Shown here: piece by piece, positions 25,500 to 34,604 of the stretch | How positions within the stretch are numbered: the stretch's first letter is position 1 | How the letters are laid out: every line of letters begins with the position of its first letter | From: Candidatus Centipeda massiliensis | GTDB lineage: Bacteria > Bacillota > Negativicutes > Selenomonadales > Selenomonadaceae | Length of the DNA: 64,000 nucleotides | Assembly (NCBI RefSeq): GCF_900290285.1 | Contig: NZ_LT985754.1 | Coordinates: 1,023,080 to 1,087,079 of the forward strand | Reading direction: 5' to 3' | Translations under genes and position numbers: made by a program | Notes under the pieces: generated by a model | What the model saw: only the letters and a program-made list of their open reading frames with translations | Told to the model about the DNA's origin: nothing | The model's database searches: none

Positions 25500-25522
25500 G
25501 AAATGAACCTCCTAATCTATAG

Positions 25523-26782
25523 CTATATCCATTTGAGCAGAAAAAACAGAGAAAGAAGCGTGGTCAGCCCCCATGTGGCAGGTGCAATACGCTCCCGACG
25601 AGCCGCCGTGAGGAGCGTCCACACGAGGAGGGCGAGCGTCAGTCCAGTTTGTATGTCGTGTGCGGCAAGCAGAAAAACAGAAAGCACCGCAGCCTCCCGC
25701 AGCCCCGTGTCCGCACGGTGCCGCAGCATCGATAAGGCGCGCGACACGAGCAGCAGACCGAGGACGGCAAGCGCAATGGCGGGCACGGCGGGGGAGTCCG
25801 CCATTGCCGATAGAAGCGGCGCACAAGGCAGAAGCAGCAGGAGGAGCAACGCGAAAAGTGCCGCCGCCTGCGGGATCCCCGCAATGCGCCGCTCCTTCTC
25901 AGCCTCCGGCAGAACGGCGGAAATTGGTGAAATCGTCAGCGGAAATGCGCCGATGAAAGCCGCCCCGGCGTCCGTCGCCAAGAGTCGTGTGAGTCCCCGT
26001 CGTTTCTCTGTCGCACGTATCCGCACCGCGAGAACTGTCGCACTCTCTACCGTGAGGGCGCAGAGCAGTGTCAGCCCTAGCGATACCGCTGCGGGCACTT
26101 CGGTCTGCGGCAGCGTTGCAGCACAGACCAGCGTCCCGATGTCCGGCTGAAAAAATGGAGCGGCGGGAATCTCCCAGAACCCCTCTGCCCATGTAAGTAT
26201 TCCGACCATCCCCATGCCAAGCGGCAGTGCTGTACGTGCATTTCGCATACAGAGAAGAAGGACGAGGAGAATGCCCATGAGTGTGAAGTAGGTGAGGGGA
26301 TCGCCGAGCGTACCGCCCATCGTCAGTGCCCACGGAGACGGCAGGAGAATACGCGCATAGAGTGCCGCCGTCATCAGCATATTGAGTCCGAGACCGAAGC
26401 TTAGACCCGTGCGAATGATCGGAGGCAGCGCGTGTGTCAGTGCAGCCGCATACCTTGTACGCAGGAGCATCGCTCCCACGCAGGACGTAAGCGCCGTGAT
26501 GCCGAGTACACCCTGCCACGAAACACCGTGTGCGATGATCTCCTCGTAGACAAGCCATGCCGTAATGGCGGGCGAGGGAAGCGCGATGAGCGTTCGCCCA
26601 CCGTACGAAACGGCAAGCGTCCCAATGATCGTCGCAGCAACACCGACTGTGTATGCCGCCATAAACGGCATTCCCGCCCGCGCGAGCAACGAGGTCGTCA
26701 GGACGAGCGTGAATACTGCGACGGAAATAAGTACGAACGCCGTGCCAAGAGCCGTGAGCAGCACCTTCTCTTTGCTGTGCAT
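25523..26782 (-). CDS. NCS2/AzgA-like permease
   Basis: Very hydrophobic 419-residue protein with about 12-14 predicted helices. The layout resembles nucleobase permeases of the NCS2/AzgA type (TGLSFGLGLNMLMTAAL, DPLTYFTLMGILLVLLL, RLLATDAGAAFIGAFPLTISPISA). The similarity is distant and the substrate is not established; purine or another small solute is possible. The frame reaches 26800, but GGGAGG 6 nt before ATG 26782 decides the start. First gene of the minus-strand operon ending at aroH. Confidence 0.6.
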   Translation of the reverse strand: MHSKEKVLLTALGTAFVLISVAVFTLVLTTSLLARAGMPFMAAYTVGVAATIIGTLAVSYGGRTLIALPSPAITAWLVYEEIIAHGVSWQGVLGITALTSCVGAMLLRTRYAAALTHALPPIIRTGLSFGLGLNMLMTAALYARILLPSPWALTMGGTLGDPLTYFTLMGILLVLLLCMRNARTALPLGMGMVGILTWAEGFWEIPAAPFFQPDIGTLVCAATLPQTEVPAAVSLGLTLLCALTVESATVLAVRIRATEKRRGLTRLLATDAGAAFIGAFPLTISPISAVLPEAEKERRIAGIPQAAALFALLLLLLLPCAPLLSAMADSPAVPAIALAVLGLLLVSRALSMLRHRADTGLREAAVLSVFLLAAHDIQTGLTLALLVWTLLTAARRERIAPATWGLTTLLSLFFLLKWI

Positions 26783-26814
26783 TGATTCCTCCCGCAGCAC
26801 CCCAAAACATTTTT

Positions 26815-26843
26815 ATTCTATCACAAAGGAATGGATTTCTCAA
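26815..26843 (-). promoter_or_regulatory. Promoter of the permease-to-aroH operon
   Basis: On the minus strand, TTGAGA (26838-26843), a 17-nt spacer and TAGAAT (26815-26820), 33 nt before the permease start. Confidence 0.65.
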
Positions 26844-26863
26844 ATAAAAAGAGGGAATCACAA

Positions 26864-26905
26864 GGGGCTGCTACACGAAGCTAAAAAACTTCGTGCAGCA
26901 GCCCC
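26864..26905. terminator. Long hairpin between two minus-strand permease genes
   Basis: GGGGCTGCTACACGAAG (26864-26880) pairs with CTTCGTGCAGCAGCCCC (26889-26905) with one mismatch and an 8-nt A-rich loop. The T-run is short, but the hairpin ends the upstream amino-acid permease transcript. A sister hairpin lies at 51670. Confidence 0.65.
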
Positions 26906-26960
26906 TGTTGTGTTAGGGAAGCGCTGCAAGATCCTTGACAGATCTGTGTGCAGCCGCAAG

Positions 26961-28340
26961 TTATCTGCGTTCCCAGCAGCGATGCGATGGCGCATAGCTG
27001 TTGTAGAAGAAATAACCGAGAATCATGAGCACAATGAACGTGATGTTCGTTATGAGCGAGAGTGCCCAAATGAGGTAGATGCAGACGATCATACCGATTG
27101 GAGCAAGTACGTAGAGCATCGGAAAGGTGAATGTGCGCGGCAGTTCAGGCGAGTTGCGGCGCAGAGCAATCAGACCGACGAAGACAATGAAGAATGCCGC
27201 GAGAACACCGGTATTCGCGAGCTCAACGATGTAGAGCATCGGGACGCAGCCGGCAATGAAGGCAATGAGTATGGAGCCGACGAGCGTGATGAAGTACGGC
27301 GTACCGTATTTCGGGTGAATATTCGCCATTGCCTTCGGCAGGAAGCCGTCACGCGACATCGCGAAGAAGACGCGTGCCTGACCAAAAATGTAGACGATGA
27401 GGGTCGTGATCATACCGAAGAGAATGCCGACCGTTACGAGGTTTGCAAGCCCCGTGTAGCCGATGAGGCGGAGGCAGTAGGCAACCGGATCGGCGCGGTC
27501 AAGATCCGTATAGTTGACCGTACCCGTGAGGACAAATGCCACGACGGAGTAAATACAGAGACAGACAAAGACCGAGGCGATGATGCCGATGGGGAGACTC
27601 TTCTCCGGTGTCTTGCACTCCTCCGCGGAGGTCGCAACCGTATCAAAGCCCATGAAGGAGAAGAACACCACCGCTGCGCCCGTCATGATGCCGGCAGCGC
27701 CGAAGGGCAGGAACGGCTCCATGTTCTTCGTCAGATCCATGTGCGGGGAGGTGACGACGACGAATGCGACGATCGCGCACAGCGTGAGCGAGATGAGAAT
27801 TGTATTGAGGCGCGAACTCTCCTTCGTACCGTGCGCGAGGATGAAACCAATCACGAGGGTAATGACGACGGCGGGCAGGTTGATGATACCACCTTCTGGC
27901 GCCGTCGTGAGGAGCGCCTTTGGAATCTCCATCCCGAGGGACGCCATCATTCCTGAGAAGTAGGCGGAGAAACCGACGGCAACCGCACTCGCGGTGACGA
28001 TGTATCCGATGATCAGAGACCAGCCGCAGAGGAACGCCATGCCCTCGCCGAGGGAGGCGAAGGTGTACGCATAGGCACTGCCCGCCGCCGGAATGAGCGA
28101 GGCAAGCTCAGCGTAGGCAAGCCCTACGAGCATACAGAGGAGACCTGCGGCGACAAAGGATAGTACAATACCGGGCCCCGCGTAGCGGGCAGCACCGATA
28201 CCGGTCAGGACGAACACGCCCGAGCCGATAATGCCGCCGATGCCAAGAAAGGTGAGGTCGAGTGTGCTCAGCGTGCGTTTCATTCCGCTGTTTTCCCGCT
28301 GCGCACTGAAGTCCTCCAGGGTCTTCTTCTTGAAAAACAT
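26961..28340 (-). CDS. APC-family amino acid permease (CAT/YfnA type)
   Basis: Inner-membrane transporter of 459 residues with about 12 helices. The first helix carries LTFLGIGGIIGSGVFVLTG, the APC substrate-site motif, followed by YAGPGIVLSF and AELASLIPAAGSAYAYTF. It is of the cationic amino acid transporter/YfnA kind; the substrate cannot be read from sequence. The frame extends to 28418, but GGAGG 7 nt upstream places the start at ATG 28340 (MFFKKKTLEDF). It is divergent from alanine dehydrogenase, so alanine or a related amino acid is plausible. Confidence 0.9.
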   Translation of the reverse strand: MFFKKKTLEDFSAQRENSGMKRTLSTLDLTFLGIGGIIGSGVFVLTGIGAARYAGPGIVLSFVAAGLLCMLVGLAYAELASLIPAAGSAYAYTFASLGEGMAFLCGWSLIIGYIVTASAVAVGFSAYFSGMMASLGMEIPKALLTTAPEGGIINLPAVVITLVIGFILAHGTKESSRLNTILISLTLCAIVAFVVVTSPHMDLTKNMEPFLPFGAAGIMTGAAVVFFSFMGFDTVATSAEECKTPEKSLPIGIIASVFVCLCIYSVVAFVLTGTVNYTDLDRADPVAYCLRLIGYTGLANLVTVGILFGMITTLIVYIFGQARVFFAMSRDGFLPKAMANIHPKYGTPYFITLVGSILIAFIAGCVPMLYIVELANTGVLAAFFIVFVGLIALRRNSPELPRTFTFPMLYVLAPIGMIVCIYLIWALSLITNITFIVLMILGYFFYNSYAPSHRCWERR

Positions 28341-28473
28341 ACAAAAACCTCCAAGTGTCAAAAATAAGGGGATAACACTCCTTTTGATATATGACCCATG
28401 CCTGTGAGGACAAAACACCTCCTTTTTGACGGAAATCTGCTGTCATATTTTCCATACAGATGCGCCAAAGAAA

Positions 28474-28503
28474 ACTATAACAGCATTAAGTAAACCTATA
28501 CAA
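28474..28503 (-). promoter_or_regulatory. Possible promoter of the APC permease
   Basis: Minus strand: TTGTAT (28498-28503), an 18-nt spacer and TATAGT (28474-28479). This leaves a leader of about 130 nt. Confidence 0.4.
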
Positions 28504-28693
28504 GATAAATTCTGTTATTGATTTTAATACAATTCGGATAATTTTGTCAAGCATGTTATAAAAATTGTTTGTATTTTCAATACATAGATGGCATCATGAT
28601 GTTTCTTACAATAATAAAATGCGTAAATAAACGTCTTTCTTCGTGAACTTGATAAATGAAACATGAAAAACGTGAAAAAAATATATTTTTTAC

Positions 28694-28723
28694 TTGACAA
28701 AAGTGTCTGAATTATACTAAAAT
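28694..28723 (+). promoter_or_regulatory. Promoter of alanine dehydrogenase
   Basis: TTGACA (28694-28699), an 18-nt spacer and TAAAAT (28718-28723). The surrounding stretch 28440-28790 is strongly AT-rich and holds no credible gene. Confidence 0.65.
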
Positions 28724-28807
28724 CCCAAATAGGGTATACCTTTAGAAAAACCCCTAGCCGTTTCAAACCTTCTGTATTTTTATCTATCTGTAGTAGGAGG
28801 AAAAAAC

Positions 28808-29929
28808 ATGATTGTTGGCGTTTCGAAGGAAATCAAGAACAATGAATTCCGCGTCGGTATGACCCCTGCTGGCGTCGAGGCGATGTGCCGTGCCGGTCAC
28901 ACGGTGCTCATCGAGAAGGATGCCGGCGTTGGCAGCGGCTTCACGGATGCCGATTATCAGGCAGTTGGCGCTGAGATTCTCTCCGACAAGAAGGCGCTGT
29001 TTGATCGTTCGGAAATGATTGTCAAGGTAAAAGAGCCGCTTGCAGAAGAGTATGATCTCTTCCATGAGGGGCAGATCCTCTTTACCTATCTTCACCTTGC
29101 AGCCGAGCCGGAACTGACCGAGGCACTCCTGAAGAAGAAGGTTGTCGGCATTGCTTATGAGACTGTTATCGCAAAGGGCGGACGTGGGCTCCCGCTGCTT
29201 GCTCCAATGAGCGAGATCGCAGGTCGTATGTCCGTTCAGATCGGTGCACAGTTCCTTGAGAGTCAGTATGGCGGCAGCGGCGTCCTGCTCGGCGGTATTG
29301 CAGGCGTTGCGGCAGGTCAGGTCGTCATCATCGGCGGCGGCAACGTCGGCACGAATGCGGCGAAGATTGCTGTCGGCCTCGGCGCACGCGTCACAATTAT
29401 CGATCTCTCGATCGAGCGCCTGCGCTACCTCGATGAGATTTTCGGCGGTCGCGTCGTCACCGAGTACTCTTCGAGCTACAACATCGCAAAGTGGGTTAAG
29501 GAGGCAGACCTCCTCATCGGCTCGGTTCTCGTTCCGGGTGGTCGTACGCCGACCCTCGTCACCGAGGATATGATCAAGACGATGAAGAAGGGCTCCGTCG
29601 TTGTTGACGTTGCAATCGACCAGGGCGGCTCCATCCAGACCTGCGACCACTGCACGACGCACAAGGATCCGACGTTTGTGAAGCACGGCGTCGTCCACTA
29701 CTCCGTTGCAAACATTCCGGGTGCCGTTTCCCGTACGTCCACGCTCGGTATCACGAACGCAACCATTGAGTATGCGCTCGCGCTTGCGAATAAGGGCTAC
29801 AAGGCTGCCCTTCGCGATGTGCCTGGCTTCAAGTATGGTCTTAACACCATTGATGGACACCTCACGAACGAGCCCGTTTCCAAGGCACTGAACATTCCGT
29901 TCAAGCCCATTGACGACTTCCTCGCGTAA
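28808..29929 (+). CDS. ald: Alanine dehydrogenase
   Basis: Ald interconverts L-alanine and pyruvate plus ammonia with NAD. The 373-residue protein has the N-terminal MIVGVSKEIKNNEFRVGMTP, the substrate-binding lysine in MIVKVKEPL, the catalytic histidine in LFTYLHLA, and the NAD loop IIGGGNVGTNAAK near residue 177. The C terminus (TSTLGITNATIEYALALANKG, GLNTIDG) is complete. A good AGGAGG precedes the start. It is monocistronic between its own promoter and a terminator. Related in theme to alr and the dipeptidase gene downstream. Confidence 0.96.
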   Translation: MIVGVSKEIKNNEFRVGMTPAGVEAMCRAGHTVLIEKDAGVGSGFTDADYQAVGAEILSDKKALFDRSEMIVKVKEPLAEEYDLFHEGQILFTYLHLAAEPELTEALLKKKVVGIAYETVIAKGGRGLPLLAPMSEIAGRMSVQIGAQFLESQYGGSGVLLGGIAGVAAGQVVIIGGGNVGTNAAKIAVGLGARVTIIDLSIERLRYLDEIFGGRVVTEYSSSYNIAKWVKEADLLIGSVLVPGGRTPTLVTEDMIKTMKKGSVVVDVAIDQGGSIQTCDHCTTHKDPTFVKHGVVHYSVANIPGAVSRTSTLGITNATIEYALALANKGYKAALRDVPGFKYGLNTIDGHLTNEPVSKALNIPFKPIDDFLA

Positions 29930-29949
29930 ATCTCTTCTCTGATTGCTGA

Positions 29950-30004
29950 GGGCTGTTTCACTCCCATATGCTTCCATATGTGTCGTGAAACAGCCCTTCT
30001 CTTC
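29950..30004 (+). terminator. Terminator after ald
   Basis: GGGCTGTTTCAC (29950-29961) pairs with GTGAAACAGCCC (29985-29996); an inner CATATG/CATATG pairing extends the stem. TTCTCTTC follows. Confidence 0.75.
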
Positions 30005-30031
30005 ATTGAGACTGAAAAGAAAGCATTTTGA

Positions 30032-30058
30032 GGAATCACTGAATTTATCAGTGCTTCC
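30032..30058. repeat. Minimal 27-bp copy of the dispersed repeat (copy D)
   Basis: GGAATCACTG and CAGTGCTTCC joined almost end to end, giving a near-perfect palindrome. It is flanked by the perfect direct repeat TTGA (30028-30031 and 30059-30062). It appears to be both ends of the longer element without the middle. Confidence 0.65.
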
Positions 30059-30094
30059 TTGAAGCTGCGCTTCACATGGAAAGGATTGGTTCTC

Positions 30095-31180
30095 TTGACT
30101 TCATGGAAACGCGTATGTATCCTGGCAGGATCCTATCTGGGGTTCATGATTGGGACAGGCGTTGCAACGGGACAGGAAATTCTTCAGTACTATACAGCAA
30201 ACGGATGGATGATCTTTGGTACGGCGGTTGTCATTGCGATCATCTTCATCGTTGCAAACTACGGCTTTGCTCTCGCAGGACGTGATCACAATGCGACCTC
30301 CGGGCAGCAGGCGTTCATCTTCTACAATGGTACATTCCTTGGCAAGGCTTTTGACTGGTTTACGGTCTTTTTCTGTTATCTGTCATACTGCGTCATGGTT
30401 GCTGGCGGTGCCGCTACCCTGCAGCAGCAATACGGATTGCCCGTCTATGTCGGAGCTGCGATCGTTGCCGTTCTCGCGGGTGGATCCGTTGCACTTGGTC
30501 TCGGCAAGCTCGTCGATATCATCGGACGCATCACACCGGCGCTGCTCTTTGCGATTGTCGGCATGGTCTTTGTCCACCTCGTTCAGCATTTTGACACGCT
30601 TGCTGCAAATGCGGATCTCATCACCTCCGGCCAGCTTGAGATGACGCGCGTCGGCAGCAACTGGTTCATGTCCGGTATGTCGAACGGCGGCTACAGTATC
30701 CTGATGCTTGCAAACTTCAGCGCTGTGCTCGGTGCACGTGAGGACTTCAAGACGCTCTTCCGTGCGAACGTGCTCTCTACGGTTCTGCTTGTTGTTCTGA
30801 ATACGATCATCGGTCTCTCGATCATGACCCGTATCATGGATCTCTATCAGGTTCAGATCCCGAACCTCGTCATCGTGGCGAGCCTCTCACCGGGACTCAC
30901 AACGATCTTTGGTGTGCTGATCTTCGTCGCGGTTTACACGACGGCATGCCCGCTCCTCTGGACGGCTGTTGCACGTACGGGTGATGAGGGATCGGCAAAG
31001 TATAAGATGTGGGCGCTCGGACTCGCGGCGATCGGTTTCTTCTTCGGCATGTTTGTGCCGTATCACATGATGCTCAACTATGTGTACGGTCTGAACGGCT
31101 ACATCGGCTTCATCGTCATGGCGCTCATGTCGATCAAGCTGATCCGCATGAAGTTCTTCTCGAAGGGAAGTGAGTCCTGA
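30095..31180 (+). CDS. YkvI-family membrane transporter
   Basis: Polytopic protein of 361 residues, about 10 helices, matching the YkvI family of the APC/LeuT-like superfamily (AGSYLGFMIGTGVATGQEI at the first helix, SNGGYSILMLANFSAVLGAR, LSPGLTTIFGVLIFVAVYTTACPLLW). TTG 30095, 9 nt after AAAGGA, is preferred over TTG 30059, which lies at the edge of a repeat. The stop overlaps the alr start (TGATG), so the transporter is tied to alanine racemase; transport of alanine, D-alanine or a similar solute is an inference. Confidence 0.78.
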   Translation: MTSWKRVCILAGSYLGFMIGTGVATGQEILQYYTANGWMIFGTAVVIAIIFIVANYGFALAGRDHNATSGQQAFIFYNGTFLGKAFDWFTVFFCYLSYCVMVAGGAATLQQQYGLPVYVGAAIVAVLAGGSVALGLGKLVDIIGRITPALLFAIVGMVFVHLVQHFDTLAANADLITSGQLEMTRVGSNWFMSGMSNGGYSILMLANFSAVLGAREDFKTLFRANVLSTVLLVVLNTIIGLSIMTRIMDLYQVQIPNLVIVASLSPGLTTIFGVLIFVAVYTTACPLLWTAVARTGDEGSAKYKMWALGLAAIGFFFGMFVPYHMMLNYVYGLNGYIGFIVMALMSIKLIRMKFFSKGSES

Positions 31181-32286
31181 TGCCGAGTCGTGCAGCATGG
31201 GCGGAGATCAACATGGGGGCGATTGCCCACAACTACCGTGAGATCCGCTCACGTATCGCAAAGGGCGCAAAGCTCTGCGCCGTGGTCAAGGCGGATGCCT
31301 ATGGGCATGGAGCGGCTGCCGTTGCACGTGTAGCACTCGATGAGGGCGCGGACTATTTGGCGGTCGCGACGCTCTCCGAGGCACTCGAACTGCGTGCGGC
31401 AGGATTTACAACACCGCTGCTCATCCTCGGACTCGTCGAGCCGGAGAGTGCGCGTGAGGTCGTCGACAGCGATATCACGCAGACGGTCTGCCGCATGGAT
31501 CTCGTGGAGGCGCTCTCGAAGGAGGCTGTGCGTCAGGCAAAGACGGTCAAGGTTCACCTGACGATCGAGACGGGCATGGGGCGTATCGGCGTCCACCCGA
31601 AGGATGCGGCGGAAACGGCAAAGAAGATTGCCGCACTCCCCAATGTGGAGCTTGAGGGCGTGTTCTCGCACTTTGCCCTTGCGGATATCCCGGACAAGAC
31701 CTTTACGAGGAATCAGGTAAAGCTGTTCCAAGAGGCTTGTGATGCCATCGAGGCGGCAGGGATCAAGATCCCCATCAAGCATATTGCAGAATCTGCTGCG
31801 ATTCTTGAGATCCCGGACGTGCACTTCGACATGGTGCGTGCGGGCATCATCCAGTACGGTCTCTGGCCGTCGGATGAGGTCACGCGTCCGATTGACCTGC
31901 GTCAGTGCATGAAGTTCTGTGCGCGCATTGTCTATGTCAAGACCATACAGCCGGGTGAATCCGTTGGCTATGGACGGAAATTTATTGCAGAGCGCGAGAC
32001 GCGTATCGCGACACTGCCCGTCGGCTATGCGGATGGCTACATTCGTGCCTATGCAGGCGGAACGGTCGAGGTCTGCGGCAAGCGTGCTCCCATTGCAGGG
32101 CGTGTCTGCATGGATCAGTTCATGATCGATATTACGGATATTCCCGAGGCACAGATGGGCGATGTCTGTACCCTGTTCGGCTCAGAGACCCTTCCGACCG
32201 ATGAGGTCGCCGGCTGGGCGAATACGATCAACTATGAGGTCGTCTGTCTTGTCTCGAAACGTGTACCGCGTGTCTACATCAAGTAG
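31180..32286 (+). CDS. alr: Alanine racemase
   Basis: PLP enzyme making D-alanine for peptidoglycan. The 368-residue protein has the PLP lysine in VVKADAYGHG (about residue 38), the TIM-barrel segments HLTIETGMGRIG and MVRAGIIQYGLWP, the second catalytic tyrosine region SVGYGRKF, and the C-terminal GRVCMDQFMIDIT. It starts inside the stop of the YkvI-type gene. Its product supplies the Ddl half of the MurC-Ddl fusion. A hairpin terminator separates it from the next gene. Confidence 0.96.
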   Translation: MPSRAAWAEINMGAIAHNYREIRSRIAKGAKLCAVVKADAYGHGAAAVARVALDEGADYLAVATLSEALELRAAGFTTPLLILGLVEPESAREVVDSDITQTVCRMDLVEALSKEAVRQAKTVKVHLTIETGMGRIGVHPKDAAETAKKIAALPNVELEGVFSHFALADIPDKTFTRNQVKLFQEACDAIEAAGIKIPIKHIAESAAILEIPDVHFDMVRAGIIQYGLWPSDEVTRPIDLRQCMKFCARIVYVKTIQPGESVGYGRKFIAERETRIATLPVGYADGYIRAYAGGTVEVCGKRAPIAGRVCMDQFMIDITDIPEAQMGDVCTLFGSETLPTDEVAGWANTINYEVVCLVSKRVPRVYIK

Positions 32287-32318
32287 TGTGGACGCGGATC
32301 TGTGACGTTATCCCACGT

Positions 32319-32365
32319 GCGGGGCTGCTGCGGATGTATGTGTGTCTGCAGCAGCTCCGTTTTTA
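32319..32365 (+). terminator. Terminator or attenuator between alr and the DUF819 gene
   Basis: CGGGGCTGCTGC (32320-32331) pairs with GCAGCAGCTCCG (32348-32359) with one mismatch, followed by TTTTT. Confidence 0.75.
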
Positions 32366-32385
32366 TAAAAACGAAAGGAGTCTGT

Positions 32386-33600
32386 ATGAATACCTTGGTC
32401 AGCCCAGAAAATACATGGGTACTCATGACCGTGATGCTGCTCGCGGTCGCGATATCCGTCTATCTGGAGCAAAAATACGCGTGGGCATCCCGCATCTCAG
32501 GTGCGGTCATTGCCCTCATTATTGCACTGGTTCTTGTCAATACGAATATTATTCCGCCCCATGCGGAGCTGTACGATGATATAGTGTGGGGATACGTTGT
32601 TCCCATCGCTATCCCGCTGCTGCTTCTGCAGACGAATATCCTGAAGATCTGGCGGGAGACGGGGCGTCTGCTCGTGATCTTTTTGATCGGTGCGGCGGGG
32701 ACGATTGCGGGGGCCATTCTCGGCTGCGTTCTCCTCGGCTCTGCGATTGACGGCCTGCCGAAGGTTGCGGCGATGATGACCGGCTCCTACATCGGCGGCG
32801 GTGTCAACTTTACGGCGCTTGCCGATGCGTTTAAGATCAGTGGGACGCTTGTTTCCTCGACGATTGTGGCGGATAACCTCAACATGGCGATCTACTTCCT
32901 GATCCTCCTCGGCATTGCGGGCAATTCGTTCTTCCGCAGTATGTATACACATCCGCTGATTGACGATGTGGAGAGGAATGGGGCATCTGATGAGGGGAAG
33001 ACCCTTGCGGCGACCTATTGGGGGCGCAAGGATATCTCTCTCAAGGATATTGCAATGTGCGTGACCTATGCGGTCGTTGTGGTAACCGTATCAAAATTTA
33101 TCGGTGCGACACTTGGCGCCTTGATTTCGGCGGACGCGAATTGGTTCACAAAGATGTGCAATACCTTCCTCGGTAGCCAGTATGTCTGGATCACGCTGAT
33201 CTCGATGATCTTTGCTACATTTTTTGAGAAGCAGGCGAGTTCGATGAACGGTGCGCAGGAGATCGGCACCTTCTTTATCTATATGTTCTTCTTTGTCATC
33301 GGTGTTCCCGCATCCATCATGGAGATCGTGATGAATGCGCCGCTGCTCTTTGTCTTCTGCCTTATCATGGTTGTTGTGAATATGCTCTTCTGCTTGATTG
33401 GCGGAAAGCTTCTCAAATTTGATCTGGAGGACATCATCATTGCCTCCAATGCAAACATCGGCGGTCCGACGACGGCGGCGGGCATGGCGATCTCGCAGGG
33501 GTGGAACAAACTCGTGGGTCCGGCGATGCTGGTCGGTACGCTCGGCTATGTCATTGGAACGTATCTCGGCATTATTGTCGGCAGTATCTTGGGTGCATAG
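32386..33600 (+). CDS. DUF819-family membrane protein
   Basis: Hydrophobic 404-residue protein with about 11-12 helices and the DUF819 signatures TGSYIGGGVNFTALADAF, STIVADNLNMAIYF and IIASNANIGGPTTAAGMA. DUF819 proteins resemble secondary transporters, but the substrate is not known. ATG 32386 after AAAGGAG is the start; the frame extends upstream through a terminator. The dipeptidase gene follows after 20 nt, suggesting the pair handle the same compound, perhaps a peptide or amino acid. Confidence 0.8.
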   Translation: MNTLVSPENTWVLMTVMLLAVAISVYLEQKYAWASRISGAVIALIIALVLVNTNIIPPHAELYDDIVWGYVVPIAIPLLLLQTNILKIWRETGRLLVIFLIGAAGTIAGAILGCVLLGSAIDGLPKVAAMMTGSYIGGGVNFTALADAFKISGTLVSSTIVADNLNMAIYFLILLGIAGNSFFRSMYTHPLIDDVERNGASDEGKTLAATYWGRKDISLKDIAMCVTYAVVVVTVSKFIGATLGALISADANWFTKMCNTFLGSQYVWITLISMIFATFFEKQASSMNGAQEIGTFFIYMFFFVIGVPASIMEIVMNAPLLFVFCLIMVVVNMLFCLIGGKLLKFDLEDIIIASNANIGGPTTAAGMAISQGWNKLVGPAMLVGTLGYVIGTYLGIIVGSILGA

Positions 33601-33620
33601 AGATCGAAGAGGTTTGTTCA

Positions 33621-34604
33621 ATGAATCAAAGGATAGGTGTCTTTGATGGGCACTCGGATCTGTTTACCAATGTGACGCTGCGTCGACTGAATGGTGAGAC
33701 GGATGTCATTCGCCGTCATCACCGTGCGCAGCTGCAAGCAGGACAGGTCGGCGCGATGACTTGCTGCGTATGGATCGATCCACCGTTTACGGACATACCG
33801 ACAAAGCGGATGGTAGAGATTCTGAGTTCCGCCTGTGCAGAGCTGAGAGAGGCTGCGGATGTTGCGGAGGTGGCGTACCGTGCTGCCGATATCGAGCGCA
33901 TCTGCGCAGAGGGAAAGCTGGCCATTCTGCTTGGGATGGAAGGGCTGAGCGGGCTCTGCGGGCAGGTTGACTTTCTGGATGTTCTCTATGCGTGGGGCGT
34001 GCGCCATGCCATGCTGACGTGGAACGAGGTCAATGAATTCGCCAATGGTGCATGCAGTCCGCACGAGAACGAGGGGCTGACCCCACTTGGCATACGAGCC
34101 GTGCAGCGCATGGAGGAGCTGGGCATGATTGTGGATGTCTCCCACGCGAATGAACAGACGTTTTGGGATATCTGCACGCATACCAAGAAGCCGTTCATCG
34201 CCTCGCACTCCAATGCATACACATTATGTGCGCATGCGCGCAATCTAAAGGACGATCAAATCGTGGCACTTGCGGAGCGCGGCGGTGTCATCGGTATGAA
34301 TGCGTGGCCGGAGTTTATTGCGACCGACGCACCGAGCGCGGAGCGTCTCGCGGATCACGTAGACCACATCGCAAATCTGGTCGGCGTGGATCATATTGCG
34401 TGCGGGTTTGACTTCTGTGATTATCTGCCAAGCGATACGCTCGCCTCGTTCACGCATACGGATGTGATCTGTGAGGGGCTGACAAGTGCGGCGGATGTGC
34501 CGCATTTCTTTGCTGTTTTGAAGGGGCGCGGCTACAGCGCAGATGATATGGAAAAAATCTCGCATGGGAATATGATGCGCATTGTTTCAGAAGTCGTGGG
34601 TTAA
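33621..34604 (+). CDS. Membrane dipeptidase, peptidase M19 family
   Basis: Protein of 327 residues of the renal dipeptidase family, zinc enzymes of the amidohydrolase fold that cut dipeptides, often with a D-residue at the C-terminal side. Metal-binding and active-site segments visible: FDGHSDLF at the N terminus, MEGLSGL (bridging Glu), VDVSHANE and FIASHSN (His ligands), and GFDFCDYL. No signal peptide is seen, so it acts in the cytoplasm. ATG 33621 after AGAGG is preferred to the upstream frame from 33501. Together with alr it suggests salvage of alanine-containing dipeptides (inference). Confidence 0.88.
   Translation: MNQRIGVFDGHSDLFTNVTLRRLNGETDVIRRHHRAQLQAGQVGAMTCCVWIDPPFTDIPTKRMVEILSSACAELREAADVAEVAYRAADIERICAEGKLAILLGMEGLSGLCGQVDFLDVLYAWGVRHAMLTWNEVNEFANGACSPHENEGLTPLGIRAVQRMEELGMIVDVSHANEQTFWDICTHTKKPFIASHSNAYTLCAHARNLKDDQIVALAERGGVIGMNAWPEFIATDAPSAERLADHVDHIANLVGVDHIACGFDFCDYLPSDTLASFTHTDVICEGLTSAADVPHFFAVLKGRGYSADDMEKISHGNMMRIVSEVVG

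Noticed and set aside
26918..26945. TTAGGGAAGCGCTG resembling a left end of the dispersed repeat
   Set aside because: No matching right end or flanking duplication nearby; too short to call.
26565..27956. 463-codon plus-strand frame opposite the permease genes
   Set aside because: Composition is highly charged and of low complexity; the opposite strand encodes a transporter with conserved motifs and a proper start.
28341..28455. Possible leader peptide upstream of the APC permease (strong GGAGG near a TTG)
   Set aside because: No codon run linked to a specific amino acid and no clear attenuator pair; the frame overlaps the real gene only by chance.
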